Assembly (NCBI GenBank): GCA_009746045.1
Contig: RPFO01002048.1
Span: 245,001 to 309,000 of the forward strand
Reading direction: 5' to 3'
Length of the DNA stretch: 64,000 bases
Origin: Mesostigma viride
Taxonomy: Eukaryota > Streptophyta > Mesostigmatophyceae > Mesostigmatales > Mesostigmataceae
The notes below the pieces were generated by a model, which was not told where the DNA came from, made no database searches, and saw only the letters and a list, made by a program, of their open reading frames with translations. Below are positions 13,001 through 25,000 of the stretch, piece after piece. The number at the start of each line of letters is the position of its first letter. The stretch's first letter is position 1. Both the position numbers and the translations under genes were made by a program.

Positions 13001-16000
13001 CCCCTCCTGCACTGTTCGTGGCGGTGTGTCCTCCCTGCCTGATCTGATGGTGGCGAAGTGCGCGTGGCTCTGGGTGGAGCCCAGGGACTGCTACGGCAAC
13101 CTGATCATGCGGTGAGTCCCTGGTGGGCCGGCTGGCGCGGTGGCTGACCTGTAGGCTGGAATGATGCTAGCCATGGCTGCGCTTTCGTCTCTCCTGTCAT
13201 AGTTAGCCATGGCTTCCACCTTAGTCCTGGTTCCTCCCTTTGCACGTCCATCCTTGACTTGGGCGTTGCGCTGCTTTGGGCTCATGAAACCTGGGCTTTG
13301 AAAATAGCTACGATTGCTGGTCAGTTGACGGACCTGCCCTTGCAAGAGTCCTATCGGGGTGAGGGTAGTGTGAACTGTAGACCACGCACAGCCTGGCTCT
13401 GCCAATTTGCAATCCTCCCCCCTGGCCATCGCTTCAATGGACAACCTTCCGTGGACGACAACTGCCACTGCCCTCGTGGGCGCTGATGTCATCATCGTTG
13501 GTGCTGTCCATGGATGCCGTCCTTCCCCTTTTTGTCGCCGCCGTCCTTCCCCTTTTTGTCGCCGCCGTCCTTCCCCTTTTTGTCGCCGCCGTCCTTCCCC
13601 TTTTCATCGTCGCCGTCATGGCTTGCTCTTGCCTCTATCTTGTGATAAACCATGCAGTGCTTTGCATATCGTGTGCCAGACATTTTGCGCTCGGCTCCCA
13701 TGCGATGATCTGTTGGGCATACATGTCTAATCATGGTCTGTTGGGCATACATGTCTAATCATGGTCTGTTGGGCATACATGTCTAATCATGGTCTGTTGG
13801 GCATACATGTCTAATCATGGTCTGTTGGGCATACATGTCTAATCATGGTCTGTTGGGCATACATGTCTAATCATGGTCTGTTGGGCATACATGTCTAATC
13901 ATGGTCTGTTGGGCATACATGTCTAATCATGGTCTGTTGGGCATACATATCTAATCATGGTCTGTTGGGCATACATGTCTAATCATGGTCTGTTGGGCAT
14001 ACATGTCTAATCATGGTCTGTTGGGCATACATGTCTAATCATGGTCTGTTGGGCATACATGTCTAATCATGGTCTGTTGGGCATACATGTCTAATCATGG
14101 TCTGTTGGGCATACATGTCTAATCATGGTCTGTTGGGCATACATGTCTAATCATGGTCTGTTGGGCATACATGTCTAATCATGGTCTGTTGGGCATACAT
14201 GTCTAATTATTGCGGATCATTGCCTGCCTAGCTTGCTTAAGGCATGGCCCGCCGACACACAAGCTGACATCATCCTAAATTAATTAACACCGGCATGCGT
14301 CACACGCCGGCCTGAACAGTGCTGAAAACGCCACTACAAACAACGTGGCCACGCACCCCCAGGCTAGTGCGTTAACCGTACAGGTAGTTGTACAAGGTTC
14401 CCAAGACTGACAAACATAAAACTCGCCCATCGACCCCTTGGGCCGGTCCGAATCCACTATACAATAATTAATTACGACTCACTAAAGAACCCAAATCAGC
14501 CAAAGATTCGTCAAGCAACCAGCCGACCCTACAGGTCCCCACCTAACCTCAGCTGGTGCAACCAAACACGAATCTTTGCAAGCAAGTCGTATAAAACCTA
14601 CAATTAATTTTCTCGGACCACTAATTCATAGCCACCGACCCTTATAAACAACCGGGTCATCCAAGGAAAATTCGGGCGAACGGGAAACCCTTTGTACAGA
14701 TCGAATTAGTCAGCCCATGTCGCAGACAGCCTTCCACATCCAGGCCAAGGCATAGCGGCCCTATCTTTCCCGCATGCGTTAATTAAACTATATTCAGAGA
14801 AAAACGATTAAGATCACTGAGCTCCCAAGAAGACCAGCATTTGATTGAAAACAATAAGTGGAGCCCTGCCACAAATGCAGCAGTTAACAGTGGCCTTAAG
14901 GTTTCTTAATCCGCACGCGGAAGCAAGAAGCCTCCACCCAATTACCCCCCCCTGGCGCCAACCCCATAGCGCCGATTAAACTCATGACCACCGTGCGCGA
15001 AAGAGCGTGTCGCAACATCTTAAATGGCGACTCAGCCCGCGCTAGGCTATATTAACCCCCGCAGGGGCCCGCTGGTTACAATGCGACACAAGCCGGTGAC
15101 CACCCCAAAAGCAAGCCCCAAAAAAGAGCCAGCATTTCGCAATTGCGGAGCCGTCCAAAAAGGAAAGAGGTTTTACGACACCATAATAGACTGAGCCGCG
15201 CAGCAGGTGCTGAGACGAAAAGGAACGACAAAGGTCTGGCGTAGCCTCGCCTCCCTAAGACGCCCTCCCCAACTCGAGTCTCGCAATAGGGAATAATTTT
15301 TAGCTTCGGAGCGCAACTCTCGCGCGGCTCCTATTGTCCCCAACTACCCCTCCTCGGCAGGGGCAGCTGGACAACTGACCTGCCGCCACAAAAAAATAAT
15401 TTATTAAAAAAACAGGTCGTTGCTGACAGGAACCTGGTTCAGGACCTTTTGAGTCCAGGTCACGTCCCACGCACCATCGCAAGGTGGCAAGCCTGCGATG
15501 TGACACTAGAGCTGTTTTAGAAACTTATGAACAGCTCCGCCGAAGCTGGTCAAACCGCCGAAGTAGCGCCCCATCCTTCGCCCATGTCAAAAAGACCCGC
15601 AGCCGGGGAAAAACGACATGGGGGTAAATTTAAATTTTCTTTCCGTTGTATGACCAACTATACTATGCTTGGTCGGACAACTTAGCGGTTGTGCCACCAT
15701 CTGCCTCGGCTACAAGACAGATGCAACCCGCGCTAGAATGTGCAATTTTGCACAGGCGGCCATTGCCGCCATTGTGAAAGAAACAATTGCGGATCATTGC
15801 CTGCCTAGCTTGCTGAAGGCATGGCCCGCCGACACACAAGCTGACATCATCCTAAATTAATTAACACCGGCATGCGTCACACGCCGGCCTGAACAGTGCT
15901 GAAAACGCCACTACAAACAACGTGGCCACGCACCCCCAGGCTAGTGCGTTAACCGTACAGGTAGTTGTACAAGGTTCCCAAGACTGACAAACATAAAACT

Positions 16001-19000
16001 CGCCCATCGACCCCTTGGGCCGGTCCGAATCCACTATACAATAATTAATTACGACTCACTAAAGAACCCAAATCAGCCAAAGATTCGTCAAGCAACCAGC
16101 CGACCCTACAGGTCCCCACCTAACCTCAGCTGGTGCAACCAAACACGAATCTTTGCAAGCAAGTCGTATAAAACCTACAATTAATTTTCTCGGACCACTA
16201 ATTCATAGCCACCGACCCTTAAAAACAACCGGGTCATCCAAGGAAAATTCGGCGAACAGGAAACCCTTTGTACAGATCGAATTAGTCAGCCCATGTCGCA
16301 GACAGCCTTCCACATCCAGGCCAAGGCATAGCGGCCCTATCTTTCCCGCATGCGTTAATAAAACTATATTCAGAGAAAACCGATTCCACGCATTCTGCGC
16401 TCGGCTCTGCCGCCACCTCTGTGGAGTTGAAAGCATGCGCAGACTTCATCGTGTACTTGCATGCGGCACAGCAATGACCCCCCACAACACCAACAAGAGC
16501 ACGCCTGTCTTACTGGCTTGTGCTTACCACCGCTGAGGACTGTGGACAGCGCGTTCCTATCACACCGTTACGGACCATGAACAAAGGTGAGGCAAGGTGG
16601 CAGTAGCATGGGTATTGACAGCGTCACCGCGGCACCACCCGGCGTGCCTGCTGCCTCCCGCCACGCTGCAGGGACCCAGACGTACCCAAGGTGGGGCAGG
16701 ATGCCACGCAGAAGCTCGCCAACTCCCTGCAGGTGGTCCTCATGATGGGCCCCTGCGCCCCCGAGGCGCACATATTTGATGCCCACGACATGCCCGCCCT
16801 CATGGACAGCCTCGACCCGCCTCCCCCAGAGGTGCTCGAGTTAGTGGCCGAGGAGGCAGCGCGCGTCAAGAGCAAGAAAGGGCGCAAGGGGGGCGACCGA
16901 GGTGACAGCTCGCCAGGCAAGGTGGAGGTGGGTGCAGGCGCCAGCAAGAACAAGGCCATCACCAGGGGGGTGGCCCAGGGGCCCGCTTCTGCACGGGGCC
17001 TCAAGCGTTCAGCGTCCAAGGGGAAGTCGTCGGCGGCCGGAGATGCCGAGGCCAGGGGCGTGGAGAGTTTGCTGCGGGCAGACGTTACCCTGTGGTCGAG
17101 CGTGGCGGTGTCCCTGGCGTTCCCACTGGCAGGGTCCTACATCCTCGACATGGTGCTGGACGATGAATACCGCGACAGCATCGCAGGGTGTCCCTTCACG
17201 GTCGCCGTGGCGGGGCCCAGCGTGGAGGGTGCTGAAGGTGAGTGCCCGCGTTGGTTGCGGTAATGCTGGCATATGTGGTCCCCGTACGGCTGGTTTGTAC
17301 ATTTGTACTACAGTGCCCGGCATAACCTTGTTTGAATGTAATTGTCATTGAAGAGGAGTCCATGAAAAGCTTATGGTAGTACGCTTGGAGGCTCGTCTAC
17401 TTGGGGCGCCTCCGTACTGGGCATTATTGCCTGGCTTAGGTACCAGCAAACTTGGTTCCAGACCCTCATGTTCTGCTGCGGACGCGCCCACTCATGCCCA
17501 CAGACACGCGCGGGTGCCTCATGTCCTGCTGCGCCCACGCCCACTCATGCCCACACGCACGCGCTGGTGCCTCATGTCCTGCTGCGCCCACGCCCACTCA
17601 TGCCCACACACACGCGCGGGTGCCTCATGTCCTGCTGCGCCCACGCCCACTCATGCCCACACACACGCGCGGGTGCCTCATGTCCTGCTGCGCACGCGCC
17701 CACTCATGCCCACAAACACGCGCGGGCATGCGGGACCCTGTGCGTCCTGACCCACTTCTGCCAACATACCACACTGGTGCTAACAGTGAGCGTGCTTGCG
17801 CTTGTGCGAACCGTGCCGTGCTTGTGGGCTGCAGACTCTGAGGAGGCGCTGCTGGCATCCGCCGCCGCCGCCGCCATGCCTGTGATTTCTGCTGCCGACA
17901 TCAGCTGGGTGGCCGGCCGGAAGAACGTGGGGCCCGTCGCGGTTCGCCAGAAGAAGCAGAAGGGGGAGGAGGCGCCGTCGACCGAGGAGCAGGGTGGTCC
18001 TGGCAGGCTGGGCGGCCGCCCTGGTGGAAAACCTGGTGCGGGCACCCCCAGCCAGGGACCCCCCCACCCCAGGAAGGGTCAGGAGTCACCCAGGAAGAAT
18101 TCGCCGGCATCGGATGCGCCGTTCCCGCCATACCCCTTCCTCCCGGCCGAGGCAGGGTGCCGATTCAAGGCCTGCCTTGTGCTGTTGTCAAGCGAGGGCA
18201 TTCATGACACCGTGGCGCCGCCAGGTGTCCGCGCCGCGTTGACCAGGTTGGCTTTGGGGGCGGTGCAATCGGCGGGCAGTAGTGACACAGGGGCAAAGTG
18301 TGAGGTGCCGGCATCAGGTGACGTCGCAAGCAGCCACATTGTGGGCACCAGGGACGCTGCCGTAAGAGAGGAAGCGCTGGCAAGTTGTCAGGTGACTGGG
18401 GACAGTGATGCAGCCAGCGGGGTTGCATCTTCGGCACACACCTGCCATCCACCATCGGCCGACGCAGCTGGCACCGTCAAGGAAGCCACCGGCGCGACTT
18501 GTGCAGACACCAGCCACCGCACGAGGCTGTGGGCAGAGGCGACGGTGGAGGCCCCCGGCCTTGGGCTGGTGCTGCTTGGGGGCAGGCCCACGAAGGTGGG
18601 GTGGTACGGATGCCAGATCTACGTTGGGCGCGCCATGCGTGAGGGTTCCGAGGGTGCTGCTGCTGGGCCCCTTGGTGGGCTAGCAGGCGAAGGCACCGGG
18701 GAGGGTGGGCCAGCTGGTGGAGAGGGAGGAAGTGGGGAGGGTGGTCGTGGCCCCTCCATCAAGGCAGCGGCTGAGGGGATGATGCGGCCGGGTGCTGAGC
18801 TTGCAAGTAATTACAACACCCCATCGGCGACTGCAGGGAGCACTGTGGCGGTTAAGGGAGAGACGTCTCTTGCGGGTTTCCACGAAAGCATGCCTATTAC
18901 GGGCGTGAGTGCAGCTGCCTGCAAGAGCAAGAGCACGGATGGTGGGCTGTCCACCAGCCTGGCGGTGAGCAACGCTGTCAGTGTTGGCGAGCCAGGGGAC

Positions 19001-22000
19001 CATGGGGATGAGCCAAGAGAGGGGGGCGGGGGGGGAGGTGCCAGGGTTCAACCAGAGGAGGGCGTGCGCTGGGAGCTGCTGGAAGATGCGGTGCCGCTGC
19101 TGGTGCTGGTACAACCAGGTACGGCCCTTTTTCTTTTCTACGTGCGACCAGGTACGTTGTGAATTATGATGGTTGCGAATGCTGGTGCGACCAGGCACGT
19201 TGCGAACCGTGCTGGGACAATGCGGAGAGAGCAGACGTCGGGATGAGCTTGAGCAAACAGCACAGATGCATTATACGCTCACAGGTAGCCCACTTCTTGG
19301 TGGGAACGGGCTATTGTAAGCGAATTTGTGCTCCTAGGCGGTTACCTGCGTAACTGGTAGGCTCGTTGGCTCCGCAGGCTGCAGGATGTCCCTCTCATCC
19401 TTGGCCATGGCCAGCCACTTCACACCACAGTCACCGTCACCCACCCATGCTCCCGTCCGGTTTTTTAAGCTGGGCGTTCACGTGCCTGCTTGCCTAACAA
19501 ACACACCAAGGGACCGAGTGACCGGTTCCCCCCCCCGCGTCTTGCTTCCAGCCTGCCTTGCAATCCTTACTTTACCCGTAGACTTGCGTTTGCAGTCCCT
19601 GAGCACTTGACAAGCCCGTACTCACTTGCGATGGCCATACGTTTGTCCGTGCCCACGATGTGCTGGCGCAGGTCCCCTGTCGCTCGCCCACTCGCACCTG
19701 TCAGGGCCTGGCCTGGGGCCTGACCTGGTGGCGGGAGACAGCCACATCCGCATTCTCCCCCGTGACGACTGCGGCAATCAGCTCACGGGTCCCGCCCTCG
19801 CTGACGCTGTCGACTCTCTGCGCGCGTTCATCTTGGCGGACATGCGCCCGCCAGGGCGAGCCAGGGAGGCCTCCCAGGACAGCAACATGAGCACCTCACT
19901 GTACGCCGTATCAGACATTTCAACATTTGGCCGGGTGGACGCTTCCCCCGCCAGGGAAAGTGGGCGGGCCGTTGATGGGCTGGCGCTACTGCCCTCCCCC
20001 AGAGGGCAGGACGAGGGTGCCCGGTCGATCCGGGCGTCCACCATGCTGGCCGCCATCCTCGCTGGGTCCCTGGCCAAGGGGGGCGGTGGCGTGCGGTTGG
20101 CAGAAGCGCGGTCCTCGAGCGTGTCGGGTCCGTCCCCATACACGCCGGCCACGTGTCGGCTGGACGAGGATGGCCGAGGTATCGTGGTTGACTACTGCCT
20201 CACGCGTGTCGGCGCGTATGTGCTGGAGATCAAGTGTGAGGGGGGAGCGCGCCCGCCGCACGCCTTGCAGTGGCGGCTCCAGGTGCTGCCAGGTGAGTGC
20301 CTTCGATAGAGCCTGGCTTGTCGATCGATGGGGCACGTATGTGGGAGATCAGGGTAAGAGCACACCACGCCCATGTGCTCTGATATGGTACCACAGCGCT
20401 GTGGTATTGCATTGTGTGACTAGGTAAGAGCACACAAGGTGACAAAACGTCACGGTCACAATGAAAAATGGTGTCCGGAACCACCGGCTACTCGTAATTG
20501 GTCGATGTGAAAGTTGTTGCGTCTAGACAGCTCTGGCCATGAGCAATGGAGCATCGACGCGCATCATTGTAGCTTAATTAATAACACATGGCAGGGCCAG
20601 GGGAAGCAGCACCGTAGATGAGCCAATCGCAGCAAGAGCCAATGAGGCAACAAAATGAGGGCTGCCTGCTCACACCGACAACAACGGCTGTATTCCTCGT
20701 TGTGCAACAGGCCCGTGCATGGGCCATCACAATTGCCCATGCATGTCAGTGTGTGCAGATTGACCAAAGTCAATCTGCCCATGCATGTCAGATGGACCAA
20801 AGACCGTAATAGGACGTACAGTAGAGGAAGTACACACGGCATGCAAGGTGCCTACTGAGCGTTTGTCCAAGGAAATCCTTGGTATCTGCGTACCTTGGAA
20901 TGGGCACCAGCATGTCCACAGAAGTGACAGAAGTACCCAAGGGACGGCTGCTCAGGTCTACAGAAGCTGACCAGAGCCATGCGGGCTCTTGGTCCACAGA
21001 AAGCAACCATAGAGTCGCTGTAGCCACAATATAACTGGGCTACAAGGCCCCTGTCATCACACGGCATGATGAGGACGGGGTGGTCCATCGCCGGTCATCA
21101 CACGGCATGATGAGGACGGGGTGGTCCATCGCCGGTCATCACACGGCATGATGAGGACGGGGTGGTCCATCGCCGGTCATCACACGGCATGATGAGGACA
21201 GGGTGGTCCATCGCCTGTCATCACACGGCATGATGAGGACAGGGTGGTCCATCGCCGGTCATCACACGGCATGATGAGGACGGGGTGGTCCATCGCCGGT
21301 CATCACACGGCATGATGAGGACCGTGGCGTATCGGACCCGGTACAGTCGACGACCACCAATCGGGCCGCCTGATTGGGACCCAATAACTTACCACGTAGG
21401 TAACCAAATCAAGCGGTCTCACCGGCTCAGTGATGTACGCAACTCAGACAGCAATGGCGTAAACACCCCCCCCACCCCACACCCCACTCCCCCACCTTCC
21501 ACCCCACCCCTAAAAGTCGAGGTAGGGAGTCCCGTGCCTAAAAAAGAATCAGGTCCTGGTGTATCTGCACCCGGCTGGGCTGGGTCCACGTATCCACCCG
21601 AGCTGCGGGGCAAGCCTTCCTGGGCCCCGCCTGTTGTGGATCATCTTCACAAAGGCACCACGGACAAGCCCCGGATCAGTCTGGGTATCAATATTTCGTC
21701 ATGCCAAGGACAGGGCCTCCGTCTCCCAAGTGTTCTCCGCTCGGGATAGGGTGAACCCGCCCGCCATTGCCTCGTCCAGGGACCACAACGATAAGGATAA
21801 CTACGAGGACAAGGACAGCAACAATACCCGACCCCTAGTGGCAGATTCCCCAGTTAAAGCCTCCGACCGACTAAGCTATGGCGGTCGGTCACGTTGAGCT
21901 TGAGAGAAGGTGAAATCTGCTGCGTCGTCCGCCGTATAGTCGGCAGGTAGATCAGCGGGCACCTCCGTTTGCTTCAGAGGCCCGCGATTCAGAGCATCGT

Positions 22001-25000
22001 CAGCAGTAAGCATCAAATGCTTAAACTGCTTGGCCAGTTCAGGTTGTGCCACGAGGGTTTGCATCAGCCTCGTGGCATCGTCCGCACTAAAGCGTGGCAG
22101 GACGGAGCCTGCGGCCTCGCCACTTGGCGTATCTGTGTGTTCGCCCGTGCGGCTCCGTGTGCCGGAAGCCATCGGGATGTTTATGAATACAAGTTAAAGC
22201 CTCCGACCGACTAAGCTATGGCGGTCGGTCACGTTGAGCTTGAGAGAAGGTGAACACAGAGAACTGCTGTCGGAGCTGGCCAACCACTGGTTTATGTCTT
22301 AGCCAGCAAAGCCTATCCGGTTAACCGTAACTGTGGGACAGGCTAGCTGTCCGTACCGACCCGGATAAGGCCCCGGACTGGGGCCTAGGTGGCGCCGGCC
22401 CTAGGCGCCGCCCTTAGACCGGTCGACCGCATCGGACCGCCGGATTATAGCCGGCGGCTTAGCGGACGCTAGCGGAAGGCGTGCGGACGGACATGGGGAA
22501 CTTAGAGCCAGATCCTAGGGCTCTAGAGTTACTCAACTTCCCCTCCTTGGGGAATGCGCCTGCACTCAGGACCTGTCTTCAATGGCTCTCTACAGCGTGG
22601 GCGAGGTGTTCTACGACGTCACGCGCAGCACCTTTGACACTAGTGTGCCGGACCAGCCTGGGTAGAGTCGACCCAAAGCCCAAGGTGATGACAGGTCTTC
22701 CCGCGCCCTGGCTGTACACGCAGTACGCAGTTGAATGTGCAACTAGGGCGGATCTCCGTGAGGGCACCAAAAGGACGCCTGCAGGATAAGGAGAGTTGCT
22801 CGGCTCAATGAGCCCGGAAGCCAGAATAAAAATCAGAATGTTCTTGAGCCTTACCAGCTCAGCAGGCCCCATGCGATACATAGGGGAGTATGTGGGAAGC
22901 ACACCCTTGATGCTGTATGCGATAGAGGGCTGACATAGGAGGAGGGTAAAGAAGGTGTCTGGTCCTCAAAGACCTCCGACACATCTCGGATTTTGTAGTA
23001 CCTTACAGTTTCTTCATCTGTACAACCCACTCCTATCTCATCAAGGTCTGAAAAACACAGGAGGAGGTAGTTTGTTGGTACGATTGTCCACAGATAGCCT
23101 ATTGAGGAGAGGTGAGAGATACCCATACTCTTGAACGCCGGCATGAAGCTTGTCCTGAGACATAACTGCCTCCTCTAGCGTATTACTAGGAGTGAGAGCT
23201 ATTGGAGGGGTAGGATCCGGAAGAGAAAGGTGTTCTACCTCATACGCAAGCTTCTATGGCAATAACAAGCAGTCGTTGGTACAGACGGGGGACATCGGGG
23301 GCAGCATCCCAACGGATGGTTTCTCGGCGCCGCGCGCAGCAGCTGTGGAGTGGCCCTTGGTGTAGCGTCCATTTCTTTACCTGAACGTCGTCTGTGGAGC
23401 ATCTCACAGATTCACAGAGAGCCACACAGACATCGTGTGTTCCGGTAGTTCACCAGAATGCACTTGCTCCTACCGCTATCGGTATTTTAGCGCTTCACTA
23501 AGTTTGGTCCTCAACCACATACCGAAGAATTCCTATAGTGCGGTGTAGTTGACTATAGTAAAGCTCTCCTTGACCTCATCCCCTCTGCGTGCAAATGGCA
23601 GCAAAACTTTCCTGACCCTTCTCTCCCTGCTCTGCGTGCAAATGGCAGCAACACTTTTCTGACCCTCCTCTCCCTGCTCTGCGTGCAAATGGCATCAACA
23701 ATTTCCCGACCCTCCTCTCCCTGGTGCCGCGGCCGCTGCTGCCTGATCCCGCCACAGGCCCCATCCATGTGCCTAGCTGCACCCTGGACGACGACGACAA
23801 CGCGGCCACTCTCCGCGCCACCGCAGGTGTCCCGTCCGACATCACCGTGACGCTGCGCGACCGTTTTGGCAACGAGCGGCCCGACGCGGGCGCCGCCCTG
23901 TGGGTGTCCCTGCGCCGCAAGCACGGGGAAGATACCAGGGAACCTGGCGCATCCCCTGGGGGCTTGCATGTGCCAGCTGTCCCCGGTCCCATCGAATCGT
24001 CAGAAACCAACCCACCGGATTCCCCTTCCCTGCGTGATGCGGCAGCGGAGGGCCAGGTGGCGCCCGTTGCCTGGCCAGGGCCCTGGGACCCTGCGGCGGC
24101 CGGCGTGGGGGAGGAGGTGCACGAGCTAGGGCAGGGCCGCTATCGCGCGGCATTTGTGCGGCAGCGGGCGGGGCGGTACCAGCTGCGCGTGCTGTGTCGC
24201 GAGGACAGCCTGGGGCAAGCACGGGGGGGGGAGACCTGCGAGGCGATCGCAGTCATGAGCACGCCCGCGCGCGTGGGCACTCCACCGGTTACGGCAGCCA
24301 GTGCCGCTTCAGAAGCCAAAGGAGGCGCCTTCGCCCATGCCCCCACCGAAGCGGCCTCGCTCTCGTCCATCGACCAACGGCCCTTGTCCTCGTCCCCCTC
24401 GCTGGCCTCGCTGATGGCGCCGCCGTCATTGACCGCATCCCCCGCCTCGTCGCATTCTAGCCCTGCCGCGTCCCTGGGTGCTTACCCAGGGACGCCGCAA
24501 CCCGCGTCCCACGTGGCGGCGGACGGCAGGGGGAACGGCGCAGCGGGCGGGGCACGGGGGACCGACACGGGCGTTGTGATGTGGGAGCTGATCGAGCAAC
24601 GCGAGGTCGTGGTGGTGCCGGGTACGTGAGCAGGTGGTCACTATAGTATAGTGTGGGGTGGTGCCGGGTACGTGAGCAGGTGGTCACTGTAGTATCGTGT
24701 GGGGGGGTGCGCACGTACACGAGTCGCGGGTGGTGCTGGTCCATGGCGTGTGAGGTGGCAGCGATGCAAGTTGGCGGCTGTTTGTAGCCAGCAGGTGCAA
24801 GGTGACCAGCGTAGCGCAAGTCAAGGTATATATTTGTTTAGAACGCCAGAAGGCCAGTCATGGCGGTGCGAGAGTTGTGCGTTCGGAACAGGAGGTGGCG
24901 GCAAGTTGGCTCTGGGCTTTACAACCACATGTTTGGCGATCTGCGGTTCGTCGGGCATTGTCAAAAGCTAAAAGTAACAATTGCGGAATTCGCCTGCCTA

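Larger units (their letters stand above)
7065..13111 (+). other. Filamin gene exons 1-6: first filamin repeats
   Basis: Exon 1 ends a filamin repeat (SGRYTLGVLVRG...RNSPLQVEV) and carries an acidic insert with a run of E and D before it. Exon 2 is a neat 37-codon block with GAGLRRALAGESARF and DQLGNK, the typical first strands of a filamin repeat. Exon 3 completes it with GLYSLAILLDG and IRGSPFGI. The D-x-x-G-N turn of the next repeat is split by the intron (DK|CGN). Exon 5 holds DRYGNA and a diverged closing strand. Exon 6 starts GPLHVPSCT and ends DCYGNLIMR. The donor of exon 4 could be at 10600 or 10603; both keep phase 1. The ATG at 7065 is not in the coding frame, so 7065 is treated as an acceptor, not a start. 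Confidence 0.85.
20293..23757 (+). other. Filamin intron 9, 3.5 kb, rich in repeats and element remains
   Basis: Between the clean donor CCAG|gtgagt at 20293 and the acceptor at 23757. The stretch 20310-21049 shows no gene or clear repeat beyond AT-rich patches. It is followed by a 41-bp array, 63-bp direct repeats, a hairpin cluster, an antisense retrotransposon fragment and a 47-bp repeat at the acceptor, each listed separately. Confidence 0.75.

Noticed and set aside
12508-13047. Leu-Pro and Cys-Cys-Pro repeat proteins
   Set aside because: Translations of the 9-bp intronic array; every frame gives a simple repeat.
14209-16385. Classical LTR retrotransposon
   Set aside because: The direct repeats fit, but TG/CA ends, primer binding site, polypurine tract and pol are not seen, so only a TRIM-like call is made.
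13704-21331. CRISPR arrays suggested by 28-bp and 41-bp direct repeats
   Set aside because: Units follow each other without spacers, in a eukaryotic gene; they are minisatellites.
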